In this document: piece after piece, positions 25,281 to 33,826 of the stretch
Position numbering within the stretch: the first letter of the stretch is position 1
Layout of the letters: the number at the start of each line of letters is the position of its first letter
From: Cupriavidus basilensis OR16
Lineage (GTDB): Bacteria > Pseudomonadota > Gammaproteobacteria > Burkholderiales > Burkholderiaceae
Reading direction: 5' to 3'
Assembly (NCBI RefSeq): GCF_000243095.1
Contig: NZ_AHJE01000090.1
Location: forward strand, 1-41,971
DNA length: 41,971 nt
Notes under the pieces: generated by a model
What the model was told of the DNA's origin: nothing
The model's input: the letters and a program-made list of their open reading frames with translations, nothing else
The model's database searches: none
Position numbers and translations under genes: made by a program

Positions 25281-26006
25281 TTAGAGATTTTCGCGCGCCC
25301 CTGGAGCGCGGTCCTGTTGGCCTGAGGACTCGATCACGTTCGGATGACCGGCGCTCTTCGTGCGAGGCTCGAACGCGCTGTGCAGCGCCAGTCCGACGGC
25401 AGCGCCAACCAACTCGGCGACCATGAATCCCGGCGCGCTCCCAGGCGCGATGCCGGCAAACGTATCACTGAACATCCGACCGAAGGCGGCCGCCGGATTG
25501 GCGAAGGATGTGGAAGCGGTGAACCAGTACGCGGCGCCGATGTAGCTCGCCACCATGGCGGGTGCGCGCCCATTCGGCGCCCGCAGGATGACCAAAAGCA
25601 GGCCGGCCGTCGCCACTGCTTCGGCGATCCACTGCCCGGGGCCGGTTCGCACCTTGGTGGAAAATTGCAGAATGCTCATGTCGAACATCGCGTGGGCTAG
25701 CCACGCGCCGAGCATGGCGCCAAGCAGTTGGGCCACGATGTAAGGCAGCAGGGCCGGCATGGGCAGTTCGCCCCGGACCGCCATGACCGCGCTGACGGCC
25801 GGGTTGAAGTGCGCTCCACTGATCGGACCGAATACCTCGATCAACACATAAAGGCCGCCCACAGTGGCGAGTGTGTTGGCCAGCAAGGCAATGGCGACAT
25901 TGCCACCGGCCAGGCGCTCGGCCATGATTCCCGAACCAATTACAACGGCCAGCAGTAGCGCCGTGCCAAGGGCTTCCGCCCCAAGTTTGCGAGGCAGGTC
26001 TGCCAT
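25281..26006 (-). CDS. Aquaglyceroporin-like MIP channel of the ars operon (AqpS-type)
   Basis: 241 residues, six membrane helices plus the two half-helices. NPA boxes are HFNPAVSAVM and FANPAAAFGR; the second lacks the usual NPARS form, as in AqpS-like channels. In Sinorhizobium AqpS lets arsenite made by ArsC leave the cell down its gradient, replacing ArsB or Acr3. No ArsB or Acr3 gene is in this cluster, which supports that role. It starts 5 bp behind arsC. Confidence 0.9.
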   Translation of the reverse strand: MADLPRKLGAEALGTALLLAVVIGSGIMAERLAGGNVAIALLANTLATVGGLYVLIEVFGPISGAHFNPAVSAVMAVRGELPMPALLPYIVAQLLGAMLGAWLAHAMFDMSILQFSTKVRTGPGQWIAEAVATAGLLLVILRAPNGRAPAMVASYIGAAYWFTASTSFANPAAAFGRMFSDTFAGIAPGSAPGFMVAELVGAAVGLALHSAFEPRTKSAGHPNVIESSGQQDRAPGARENL

Positions 26007-26011
26007 GATGC

Positions 26012-26506
26012 TCAGCTCTTCGAAATGGCGGTCAAAACTTCCTGCAGATCGGCCTTGCTCAGATTCTCAAGCGGCAACTGCAGCAATTGCAACATGCGGT
26101 AGCTGATGGCCTGGCGTGTCAGCTCGAAGGCCTGACGTTTACCGTCATCCCCACCGGGCGCGTTCGACGGGTCGACGTAACCCCAATGCACCTTCACCGG
26201 ACTGCCTGGCCAGTATGGGCATTCCTCTGCGGCCGCGCTGTCGCACACGGTGATCACAATGTGCATCTCAGGCGCACATTCGCCGACAAACTCGTCCCAG
26301 CTCTTGCTGCGATAGCCGCTGACATCAACGCCGGCATTGGTCAGCGCCTCGAGGGCGAACGGGTTCAGGCGGCCACTTGGCGCACTGCCCGCACTATAGG
26401 CACGGACATTCTTGCCCAACTTTCTTGCCCAATGGTTGAGCATGCCTTCGCTCAGTACGCTTCGCGCAGAGTTGTGGGTGCAGAGGATTAGAACGTTGGT
26501 TGTCAT
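26012..26506 (-). CDS. arsC: Arsenate reductase, LMW-phosphatase (thioredoxin-coupled) type
   Basis: 164 residues from MTTNVLILCTHNSARSVLSE. The CX5R loop CTHNSAR binds arsenate. The redox cysteines VCDSAAAEECP match the resolving pair of pI258-type ArsC. It reduces arsenate to arsenite using thioredoxin or a similar thiol donor. It lies between the truncated arsC copy and the channel gene on one transcript. The Met at 26506 is preferred over the in-frame start at 26521. Confidence 0.94.
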   Translation of the reverse strand: MTTNVLILCTHNSARSVLSEGMLNHWARKLGKNVRAYSAGSAPSGRLNPFALEALTNAGVDVSGYRSKSWDEFVGECAPEMHIVITVCDSAAAEECPYWPGSPVKVHWGYVDPSNAPGGDDGKRQAFELTRQAISYRMLQLLQLPLENLSKADLQEVLTAISKS

Positions 26507-26524
26507 AAGTGCTACTCGCAATGG

Positions 26525-26728
26525 TCAGCTTTGCCCGATATGTCCGATATGTCCGTAGCGCCGCAGGGTCGCCAGCGCACGGGGATAAACAATACCCGTC
26601 GGGTGGCTGCCAGCCGAGTAGGCCTGGAAGCGCCCCTTTCCCTGATGGTTCATCAGCCCTTCGGAGAGGATGGGCCTCGCCGAATTCCCGGTGCAGATGA
26701 AGAGCACGTTATAGGCTTTTTCGCTCAT
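26525..26728 (-). pseudogene. Truncated second arsenate reductase (arsC fragment)
   Basis: 67 codons starting MSEKAYNVLFICTGNSARPI. The CX5R loop (CTGNSAR) and the following YSAGSHPTG block are intact, but the coding stops after about 55 matching residues, running into GHIGHIGQS encoded by a 9-bp direct repeat. The resolving cysteines and the rest of the fold (about 100 residues) are gone. It lies in the ars transcript between arsI and the intact arsC. Confidence 0.85.
26536..26553. repeat. 9-bp direct repeat at the arsC fragment breakpoint
   Basis: CGATATGTC occurs twice in tandem (26536-26544, 26545-26553) at the broken 3' end of the truncated arsC. This suggests slippage or repeat-mediated loss at that point. 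Confidence 0.75.
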
Positions 26729-26738
26729 TTTGGCCTCT

Positions 26739-27220
26739 TCAGCAGCACGACGAGTTCGCCTTCACGGCGATGCCAATCGGCTTGCCCTGCGGGGCGCGCG
26801 GCGCGCAGCATGCCGAGTCCGCATGAGCAGATTCCGCAGGCCGGCTTTCACCGAACACCGGCACGTTCCCGAGCGTGTGGAAATGCTCCCAGGCGATGCC
26901 TTGGGGATCCGTGACCCAGTGCTTCTCGCTACGTGCGTAGCAGCAGGTGGTCTGCCCTTCATCAAGCAGCGCCATATCGGCGGCTTCCGCGCGGTCTTTC
27001 AGCGCCACGAGCTCTTCCGCGTTGTCGGTCTGGAACCCCAGGTGATCTACACCGGGTTCCCCCCACGCGTGGAGATGGCGAAGTTCACTCGCGGATCTTC
27101 CAGCATCCACTTTGCGTAGTCGCTCTCGACCCGCGTGGGCTCGGCCGCGAACAGCTTCGAGTAGAAGGCAATGCTCTTGCCAAGGTCCTGGACGTTAAGG
27201 TGGACGTGAAAGCGCTTCAT
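26739..27220 (-). pseudogene. arsI: ArsI/CadI-type glyoxalase-fold protein (C-As lyase-like), one-base frameshift
   Basis: From ATG 27220 it reads MKRFHVHLNVQDLGKSIAFY and continues to NFAISTRGG before hitting a stop. The second part continues in another frame as GVDHLGFQTDNAEELVALK. Adding one base to the C run at 27059-27064 (G run on the coding strand) fuses them. His in FHVHLNV, the vicinal CC in QTTCCYARS and the Glu in IAWEHFHT fit the ArsI C-As bond lyase site, which demethylates trivalent organoarsenicals. CadI-like proteins share this fold. The cysteine-rich tail (SACCAP, SSCC) could hold metal. A sequencing indel is a real possibility. Confidence 0.88.
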
Positions 27221-27232
27221 TGGAGTTCCCCT

Positions 27233-27565
27233 TTAACACGCACAAACGGTGGTGGCGGTAGCGGCATTTTCGAAACAGGCTTCCCCCTGGCAGCAGTTAG
27301 CTGTCAGGAAGCCCAGCAAGTCACGCATGTGCTCAAACGCGGCGCGATAGATCAGGTGCCGGCCTTCACGTTCCTGCGTGATCAGGCGGGCATTCATCAG
27401 TTCCTTCAGGTGGAAAGACAACGTCGCACCGGGCACCCCAACCTGCTCGGTGATCGCACCGGGCGTCAACCCGGTGGGCCCGGCCACCACCAGCAGGCGG
27501 AAAACCTGAAGGCGCAGACCATGGGCCAGCGCAGCGAGAGAGCGGATCACATCGTTTTCTTCCAT
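27233..27565 (-). CDS. arsR: ArsR-family repressor of the ars operon
   Basis: 110 residues from ATG 27565 (MEENDVIRSLAALAHGLRLQ). Helix-turn-helix GVPGATLSFHLKELMNARL; C-terminal NCCQGEAC and TTVCAC provide several cysteines for As(III). First gene of arsR-arsI-arsC'-arsC-aqpS. The ATG lies inside the operator, giving an almost leaderless mRNA if the predicted promoter is right. A GTG at 27550 with GGAAG 8 bases before it is the alternative start. Confidence 0.9.
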   Translation of the reverse strand: MEENDVIRSLAALAHGLRLQVFRLLVVAGPTGLTPGAITEQVGVPGATLSFHLKELMNARLITQEREGRHLIYRAAFEHMRDLLGFLTANCCQGEACFENAATATTVCAC

Positions 27566-27600
27566 ATTTCCATAATATTGGAAGTATGGATAAGGCGCAA
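27562..27600 (-). promoter_or_regulatory. ars promoter and ArsR operator
   Basis: Operator: CCATATTTCCA (27562-27572), spacer of 6, TGGAAGTATGG (27579-27589). The arms are 11 bp with one mismatch. On the minus strand a -35 TTGCGC (27595-27600) and -10 TATTAT (27572-27577) are separated by exactly 17 bp. The operator covers the -10 and the ATG of arsR, so bound ArsR would block polymerase. Predicted start of transcription is at or within a few bases of the ATG. Confidence 0.75.
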
Positions 27601-27714
27601 GCACCCCGAGGTCGGGCAAGGCACTGTGATCGGGCTTGCGCCCAGAATAAGCCGTTGACGAAGCCAATCCTTGAGCCATGTCAAGGGTTGCGCCACGCAG
27701 CCCTGGATCGCGCT

Positions 27715-30431
27715 TCAGTCGATCGATAAGCGCCGAATCAGCCATCCGCGCAGCGCATAGGTCAGACAGCAATAACCGAGGATGATCGGCGGCAGGAACA
27801 GCCAGAACGTGCCCGGCGCAGACACCAGTCCCAGCGGCGCTGCCAGCGGCGAGTACGGCAGCCAGATGCCAATCAGGCAAATCGCCAACGTGGTGGCAAT
27901 CAGCGCGGTACTGCCACGGCTTTGCACAAAGGGAATGTTCCGCGTGCGAATCACGTGGACGATCAGGGTCTGCGACAGCAGCGACTCCAGGAACCAGCCG
28001 GTCTGGAACAGGTGCTGCTGCGCAGGCGTACTGGCGCCCAGCCCCCAGTAGAGCGTCGCGAAGGTGATGTAGTCGAACAGCGAGCTGATCGGGCCAATGC
28101 ACAGGATATAGCGGCCGAGCTTGCCGATCTCCCAGCGGCGCGGGCGGCTGACGGCATCGTCGTCCACGTTGTCGGTAGGCAGTGCAGTCTGCGAAAAATC
28201 GTAAAGCAGGTTGTTGGTCAGTACCTGGATCGGTGCCATCGGCAGGAACGGCAGCCAGGCACTGGCGCCGAGCACGCTGAACATATTGCCGAAGTTGGAG
28301 CTCGCCCCCATGCGCAGGTACTTGAGCAGGTTGGCAAAGACTTTGCGGCCTTCGATCACGCCGTCATGCAGCACCAGCAGGCTCTTTTCCAGCAGGATGA
28401 TGCTGGCGGACTCCTTGGCGATGTCGGCGCCGCTGTCCACCGAGATGCCCACGTCGGCCGCCTTTAGCGCAGGGCCGTCGTTGATGCCGTCTCCCAGTAC
28501 ACCCACCACCCGTCCGCGTGCCCGCAGGGCCTTGACAATGGCGGCCTTGTGCGCCGGTGCCAGCTTGGCGAAGAGCTGCGTGCGCTCGGCGAGTTCTCCC
28601 AGCGCTTGCGGCGAGAGCCCGTCGAGTTCCGCGCCGAGTACGGCCCGATCCACGTCAAGGCCGACTTCCCTGCATATCTTGCGCGCGATCACAGGGCTGT
28701 CGCCAGTCAGCACCTTGACCTCGATGCCGCTGTCGCGCAGCGCCGCCAGCGCCGGTGCCGCGCTATCCTTGGGCGGGTCGATAAACGCAATATAGCCAAG
28801 CAGGATCAGCGCGGATTCGTCCGCCACCGAGTACGGATGCGTATCCGGCGCCGGCGGCAAAGGCTTGTAGGCGATAGCGATCACCCTGAAGCCATCTTCG
28901 TTGAGTGCATTGCAGACCGTCATGAGCGAGTGACGATGCGAGTCGTCAAGCGCCAGGGTCTGCCCCCCGAGCTCGGCGCTGGCGCATGCGGCATAGACTT
29001 CCTCCACCGCACCCTTGCAGACCAGGAGCCTGCCCTGCGGCCCGTCCACCACAACCGACATGCGGCGCCGCTCGAAATCGAATGGCACTTCGTCGATCTT
29101 GCGGTAGCCACCCTCCTGTCGCAGCGTTTCGCCCACCTCGTCATGCAGGAGTACCGCCTTGTCCAGCAGATTATGCAGCCCGGACTGGTGATAGCTGTTC
29201 AGGTAGGCGAATTCCAGCACGCGCACCGTCTCCTGTCCCGCCAGGTCCACATGCTTCTTCAGGATGATGCGATCCTGAGTCAGGGTGCCGGTCTTGTCGG
29301 TGCAAAGTACATCCATGGCACCCAGGTTCTGGATGGCACTGAGGCGTTTCACGATCACTTTGCGGCGCGACATGGCAAGCGCGCCCTTTGCCAGGTTCAC
29401 CGTCACCAGCATAGGCAGCATCTCGGGGGTCAGCCCCACGGCGACTGCCACCGCGAACAGCAGCGCCTCCAGCCAGTCGCCCTTGGTCAGCCCGTTGATC
29501 ACGAACACCAGCGGCGCAAGGATCACGATCAGGCCGATCATGAGGCGCGCGAAACGCTGCAGGCCCTGCTCGAACACGGTGCCGGACGTCTCTTCCTCAA
29601 GCGAGCGGGCGATGCTGCCGAACATGGCGCGCGGCCCGGTCAGCACCACAACTACGGTCGCGCTGCCGCTGATCACCGCCGTGCCCATCAGCACGATGTT
29701 CTCCAGCGTGCCGGGCTCGTCGCCGCTGGCGCTCTCGAGCGCGAACTTCTCCACTGGCAGTGATTCTCCTGTGAGAGCCGATTGGTTGACGAACAGGTCC
29801 TTGGAGGCCAGCAGCCGGGCATCGGCGGGAACCAGGTCACCTGCCGACAAGTGAACGATATCGCCTGGCACCAGTGCGCCGATCGGCAGTTCGCTGATGA
29901 GGGGCAATGCCCCCGGCTCGGGCCGGCGCTGCGTGGCGGTGGTGGTATGCACCATCGCGCGCAGCGCCGCAGCGGCGCGGCCGGAGCGGCGCTCCTGCAC
30001 AGTGGCCAGCCCAACGCTGAGCATCACCATCACCAAGATCACGGTCGCGGCATCGTAGTCGTGAATGGCGGCAGATACCGTCGCCAGGGTCAGCAACAGC
30101 ACATTGAGCGGATTGAGCAAACGGCGCAGCAAGTCGAAGAGGGCCGGGCGCTGGCGTTCGTGGTCCACCAGGTTGGGGCCATATCCTTGCAGGCGCCGCG
30201 TGGCCTCGGCGTCGGTCAGGCCTTCCGGGCTGGCGTTCAGTTGCCCGAGCAGGACCGCGAGTGGCGTGCTGGCAGCCCGGAGTATTGCTTCCGGCATGCC
30301 GCTGGACGCTGCCGGCTTCTGCCTGGCGGGGCCCTGACCCGCGGGGCTTCAGCCGCTTCCCGCGGTATGGTGCGCGGACGGCGCAGCCAGCCCACCGTCT
30401 TGCCCAGGTACTGGATTGCTCGATCGATCAT
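27715..30431 (-). CDS. mgtA: Magnesium-translocating P-type ATPase (MgtA/P3B), N-terminal frameshift
   Basis: The main frame gives 860 residues from Met 30297: TGES near 176, TPEMLP near 290, phosphorylated Asp in CTDKTGTLTQDR near 334, and GDGINDGPALKAADVG. The membrane layout fits P3B Mg2+ importers. About 45 more residues probably precede it: ATG 30431 reads MIDRAIQYLGKTVGWLRRPR in another frame and overlaps the preceding stop as ATGA. Adding one base near the C run at 30338-30340 joins the two as EAPRGQGPARQKPAASSGMP. The gene follows efflux-gene remnants directly. No Mg2+ leader was recognised. Confidence 0.9.
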
Positions 30432-30560
30432 GATAGCTGCCTTGCCTGTGCTTGCCCTGCATTGGCGTCCCAGCCCGCACCCAGCGCCAGGGCCAAGGCC
30501 ACGGTGTCCTGCAGCCGCTGGGTCCTGGCCTGCAGGTAGCCGATGTCGGCCTGCTTATAC
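30428..30560 (-). pseudogene. C-terminal remnant of a NodT-family outer-membrane efflux lipoprotein
   Basis: The minus strand encodes QADIGYLQARTQRLQDTVAL followed by ALALGAGWD, the standard C-terminal end of NodT-type RND outer-membrane factors, and stops with a TGA overlapping the mgtA ATG. Only about 45 residues of a protein of about 480 remain. It joins at about 30550 to an unrelated permease-like fragment, in a different frame. Confidence 0.75.
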
Positions 30561-30720
30561 ATTGACGCCGGAGTCGATGCCGACCACCGTCGCCGGCTGG
30601 TAGGTGCCGCTCTTCAGGCGCACCAGCGCGCCGCCAGAGTACGACGGCAGGGCGAACTTGACGCCTTCCATGCTGCGCACTGCATCAAGCATGCAGTCTG
30701 GCATGCCGATGGTGTTGGCC
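30555..30720 (-). pseudogene. Fragment resembling a MacB-type ABC permease periplasmic domain
   Basis: About 50 codons: RSMEGVKFALPSYSGGALVR then TYQPATVVGIDSG. The pattern resembles the MacB_PCD periplasmic core of macrolide-export-type permeases, but the match is short. It ends with TAA at the junction with the NodT tail, in the order expected of a macB-nodT operon with the middle removed. The upstream extent toward 30884 is unclear and unlike any protein I know. Confidence 0.45.
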
Positions 30721-30928
30721 ACGGTATTGGAATGCCGGGCACCATATTTTTGCTTCTTTATCCGCGTGCTGCATTGGACTTCACCGCGGTTCGGTCCCGG
30801 CGGTATCTGGGAGAGACATCGGGCACAGGCCAAGCCGCGCCCGCCATTCAGGCGTGCAGCGGTCTCTGCACGCTGGCGGAACACTCCGATGCCGTGTGCT
30901 CAGTCTAGTGTCGGGTGCGCGGCACCCA

Positions 30929-30969
30929 TTGATGCAGATCAACTGGCGCGCCCGAGCCCTGCCTATAGT
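30929..30969 (+). promoter_or_regulatory. FNR/ANR-type class II promoter before DUF883 and P-ATPase genes
   Basis: TTGATGCAGATCAA (30929-30942) matches the FNR consensus at all ten specific positions. A -10-like TATAGT (30964-30969) has its centre exactly 31 bp downstream of the box centre, the geometry of a box at -41.5. The transcript would carry the DUF883 gene (start 31058) and the ATPase. Confidence 0.85.
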
Positions 30970-31057
30970 TGGAGATGCCATTCCGCTATTCCTCACGGCG
31001 GATCCGCCACGCTTCATCCCACCGCATTCACTTCATTGAACCAGCCAGGAGAACACC

Positions 31058-31339
31058 GTGAACGACCTCAGATCCGCCCTGTCCGCGCACCGTGCCACGC
31101 TACAGCACGATATCAACGTCCTGTTGTCGGATGTGCAGGCCTTGCTGCGTGACACCGCCGCCTTGACCGGCGAGCAAGCCGGTCAAGCCCGTGAACAGTT
31201 CAAGGCACGGCTGGAGGCGCTGCAACTGCGGCTGCGCGAGTTGCAGGCGCAGGGCCGCGAGCAAGTACGGGATTGGGCGGATTCCGGCGAAGAGTATGTG
31301 CAGGCGCTTTTCGCCATCGTGCTCACCCGCCGCGATTGA
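31058..31339 (+). CDS. DUF883-type (ElaB/YqjD-like) helical protein
   Basis: 93 residues from GTG 31058 with AGGAG 6 bases before it. Long amphipathic helices (LQHDINVLLSDVQALLRDTA, GQAREQFKARLEALQLRLRE) resemble ElaB/YqjD. The usual C-terminal membrane anchor is replaced by a short hydrophobic end (YVQALFAIVL), so anchoring is uncertain. YqjD in E. coli associates with ribosomes in stationary phase. It lies 7 bp ahead of the P-ATPase and is probably co-transcribed with it. Confidence 0.75.
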   Translation: MNDLRSALSAHRATLQHDINVLLSDVQALLRDTAALTGEQAGQAREQFKARLEALQLRLRELQAQGREQVRDWADSGEEYVQALFAIVLTRRD

Positions 31340-31346
31340 ACTTGAC

Positions 31347-33647
31347 ATGGCACTCCAGGAGCCTCGCTACCACCGCTGGCTCAATACTGGGCTCTTGGCG
31401 ATCTCCGCAGGCACACTCGCCGCGGGATCGCTGCTGTATGGGTTCGGGTCGGTTGCGCTCGCCCGCAGCGTGTGGCTGATCGGCGTCCTGCCGGTGTTGA
31501 TCACCCTGAGCGCCAGCACCGTCTCGGCGGCATGGCACCGCAAAGCTGGAGTCGATGTCCTTGCGCTGCTGGCCATCGGCTTCGCATGGTGGCTTGGCGA
31601 GCACTTTGCCGCGGCCGTGATCAGCCTGATGCTGGCCAGCGGGTGCGCCCTGGAGAGCTATGCGCAAGCGCGCGCCGCCAGGGAGATGAGCGCGCTGCTG
31701 CGCCATGCCCCGCGCGAGGCCAGTCGTTACGAAAACGGCGAATGGCGCCCGGTGCCGGTGGACCTCATCCGTGCTGGCGACCGCCTGCTGGTGCGCACCG
31801 GCGAAGTCGTGCCTGCTGACGGGACCCTGATCCTGGCCGCTGACCTGGATGAATCCACCCTGACCGGCGAGGCCATGCCGCAGCGGCGCGCGCCGGGCGA
31901 GCCGCTGCGCAGCGGCGTGGTCAATGCCGGCGCGCCGTTCGAGATGCTCGCCGGCGCCACCGCGGCGCAGAGTACCTATGCAGGCATTGTCCACCTTGTG
32001 ACGCAAGCGCAGCAAAGCCGCAGCCCGTCATCGCGCCTGGCCGACCGCTACGCCCTACTGCTGGTGCCGCTGGCGCTGGCGCTGGCCGGCGCCGCTTGGC
32101 TCATCACTGGCGATGCGCGCCGCGCGCTCGCAGTGCTGGTGGTCGCCACCCCTTGCCCGCTGATTCTCGCGGTACCGGTGGCCATCGTCTGCGGCATGTC
32201 GCGCAGTGCCAGCCGGGGCATCTTGGTCAAGAGCGGCGCCGCGCTGGAGCGGTTGGCGCAGGGCCGCGTGCTGTTCTTCGACAAAACGGGAACCCTGACC
32301 ACAGGCCAGGCCCGCGTCTCGGCGATCGAGGCAGCGCCGGGCCACACGCCCAGCGATGTGCTTCGCCTGGCGGCCTCGCTGGCGCAGGCATCCGTGCACG
32401 TGAGTTCCCGCGCGCTGGTGGCCACGGCACGCGAGCGCGGCCTGGCGCTGGCATTACCGGCCAAGGTCAGTGAGGAGCCAGGCGCCGGCCTGAGCGGCAT
32501 TGTCGACGGGCACACTGTCGCCATGGGTTCCCTGGCGCACGTAGCGAGGACAACGGCGCCCAAGCCGTGGAGCACGGCATTGCTGCGGCGCTTGGGCCAC
32601 GAGGGTGCGTCGGCCGTCTTCCTTGGCGTCGACGGCGCCATGTGCGGCGTGCTGCAGCTCGCGGACCAGATCCGGCTCGACACACCCCGCGCGCTCAGGC
32701 TGCTCAGGCAAGCGGGCATCCGGCGCATGGTGATGCTCACCGGCGATCGCGACGACGTGGCGCAGATGACCGGCGCGATGCTGGGCGTGACGGAGGTGCA
32801 CGCCCAGCAGACGCCCGCGCAAAAGCTCGCGGCCATCCGCGAGGCGCAGCGGCACGACATCGTCATCATGGTTGGCGACGGCGTCAACGACGCGCCCGCG
32901 CTGGCTGCCGCCGACGTCGGCGTCGCGATGGGCGCGGCGGGCGCCGCAGCGCCAGCGCAGGCAGCGGACGTGGTACTGCTGGTCGACCGCCTGGACCGCC
33001 TGGCCGAGGCCATCCAGATCGCCCGGCGCGCACGCCGCATCGCCGTGCAAAGCGTCGTGGCGGGCATGGCGCTCTCCCTGGCCGCGATGATCGTGGCCGC
33101 GGCCGGCTACCTGCCGCCGCTGGCGGGCGCGATACTGCAGGAGTTGATCGACGTCGCGGTAATCCTGAATGCACTACGGGCACGCAAACCGGGGCCAGGC
33201 TGGCGACCCGCGCAGATCACGCCTGCCGAGGCTACGAAACTGAAGACCGAACACAGCGAACTGGGGCAGGTGCTGGGCCAAGTGAGATTGATGGCGGATC
33301 GTGTAGCCAGCCTCCCTGGAGGCGTCGCCGCAGTGGAACTCGCACAACTCAATCAGGCATTGCGCCGGCAATTGCTCGCGCACGAGCTCCACGACGACGC
33401 CGACCTGTATCCGGAGCTGGCGCAACGGCTCGGCGGCGAGGATCCGCTTGCCGCGCTGAGCGGCGGGCATCGCGAAATATTCCACCTGGCGGGCATGCTG
33501 GAGCGCATCGCCGCCGACCGGGCCGAGGACGGGCTTGACCTGGAGAGCGCGCAGGAGGCCCAGCGCCTGTTGTATGAGCTCAATGCGATCCTGCGCCTGC
33601 ATTTCGCGCAGGAGGACGAGTTGTATCACGCGCTGGGCGACGCCTGA
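31347..33647 (+). CDS. P1B-type metal ATPase with C-terminal hemerythrin-like domain (P1B-5-like)
   Basis: 766 residues from ATG 31347. Actuator TGEAMP at 173-178, membrane metal site ATPCPL at 267-272, phosphorylation site DKTGTLT at 312-318, nucleotide and hinge TGDRDD and GDGVNDAPAL at 510-519. No N-terminal heavy-metal-binding domain. Residues 630-766 form a four-helix hemerythrin-like domain with histidines and acids: H636, H679, H682, E690, H708, H713, H752, E756, D757. P1B-5 ATPases of Acidothermus and Sinorhizobium (Nia) have this layout and are linked to Ni/Fe export and oxygen or iron sensing. FNR-type control upstream fits. Metal specificity is inferred. Confidence 0.92.
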   Translation: MALQEPRYHRWLNTGLLAISAGTLAAGSLLYGFGSVALARSVWLIGVLPVLITLSASTVSAAWHRKAGVDVLALLAIGFAWWLGEHFAAAVISLMLASGCALESYAQARAAREMSALLRHAPREASRYENGEWRPVPVDLIRAGDRLLVRTGEVVPADGTLILAADLDESTLTGEAMPQRRAPGEPLRSGVVNAGAPFEMLAGATAAQSTYAGIVHLVTQAQQSRSPSSRLADRYALLLVPLALALAGAAWLITGDARRALAVLVVATPCPLILAVPVAIVCGMSRSASRGILVKSGAALERLAQGRVLFFDKTGTLTTGQARVSAIEAAPGHTPSDVLRLAASLAQASVHVSSRALVATARERGLALALPAKVSEEPGAGLSGIVDGHTVAMGSLAHVARTTAPKPWSTALLRRLGHEGASAVFLGVDGAMCGVLQLADQIRLDTPRALRLLRQAGIRRMVMLTGDRDDVAQMTGAMLGVTEVHAQQTPAQKLAAIREAQRHDIVIMVGDGVNDAPALAAADVGVAMGAAGAAAPAQAADVVLLVDRLDRLAEAIQIARRARRIAVQSVVAGMALSLAAMIVAAAGYLPPLAGAILQELIDVAVILNALRARKPGPGWRPAQITPAEATKLKTEHSELGQVLGQVRLMADRVASLPGGVAAVELAQLNQALRRQLLAHELHDDADLYPELAQRLGGEDPLAALSGGHREIFHLAGMLERIAADRAEDGLDLESAQEAQRLLYELNAILRLHFAQEDELYHALGDA

Positions 33648-33704
33648 CAGAGGGCGCCAGGCCGCACGGCACGGCGTGCACTCCAGCGCTAATGCACGTC
33701 AGGG

Positions 33705-33745
33705 TTGCCGTAGATCAAAGCCACCGACAGCCATCTGGTTATATT
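33705..33745 (+). promoter_or_regulatory. FNR/ANR-like class II promoter before the DUF2892 gene
   Basis: TTGCCGTAGATCAA (33705-33718) matches FNR at 8 of 10 positions, the right half perfectly. TATATT (33740-33745) has its centre exactly 31 bp downstream of the box centre. The next gene starts at 33827. Confidence 0.65.
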
Positions 33746-33826
33746 GGGATCGTGCAGGCGCCAGATTGCAAAACGACCCCGGCGACGCTGCGGTTGTATT
33801 TGACGGGCTATCGAAAGGAGAACGCA

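Noticed and set aside
28549..29763. Plus-strand ORF (404 codons) opposite mgtA
   Set aside because: Gln/His/Arg-rich antisense frame of a clear P-type ATPase.
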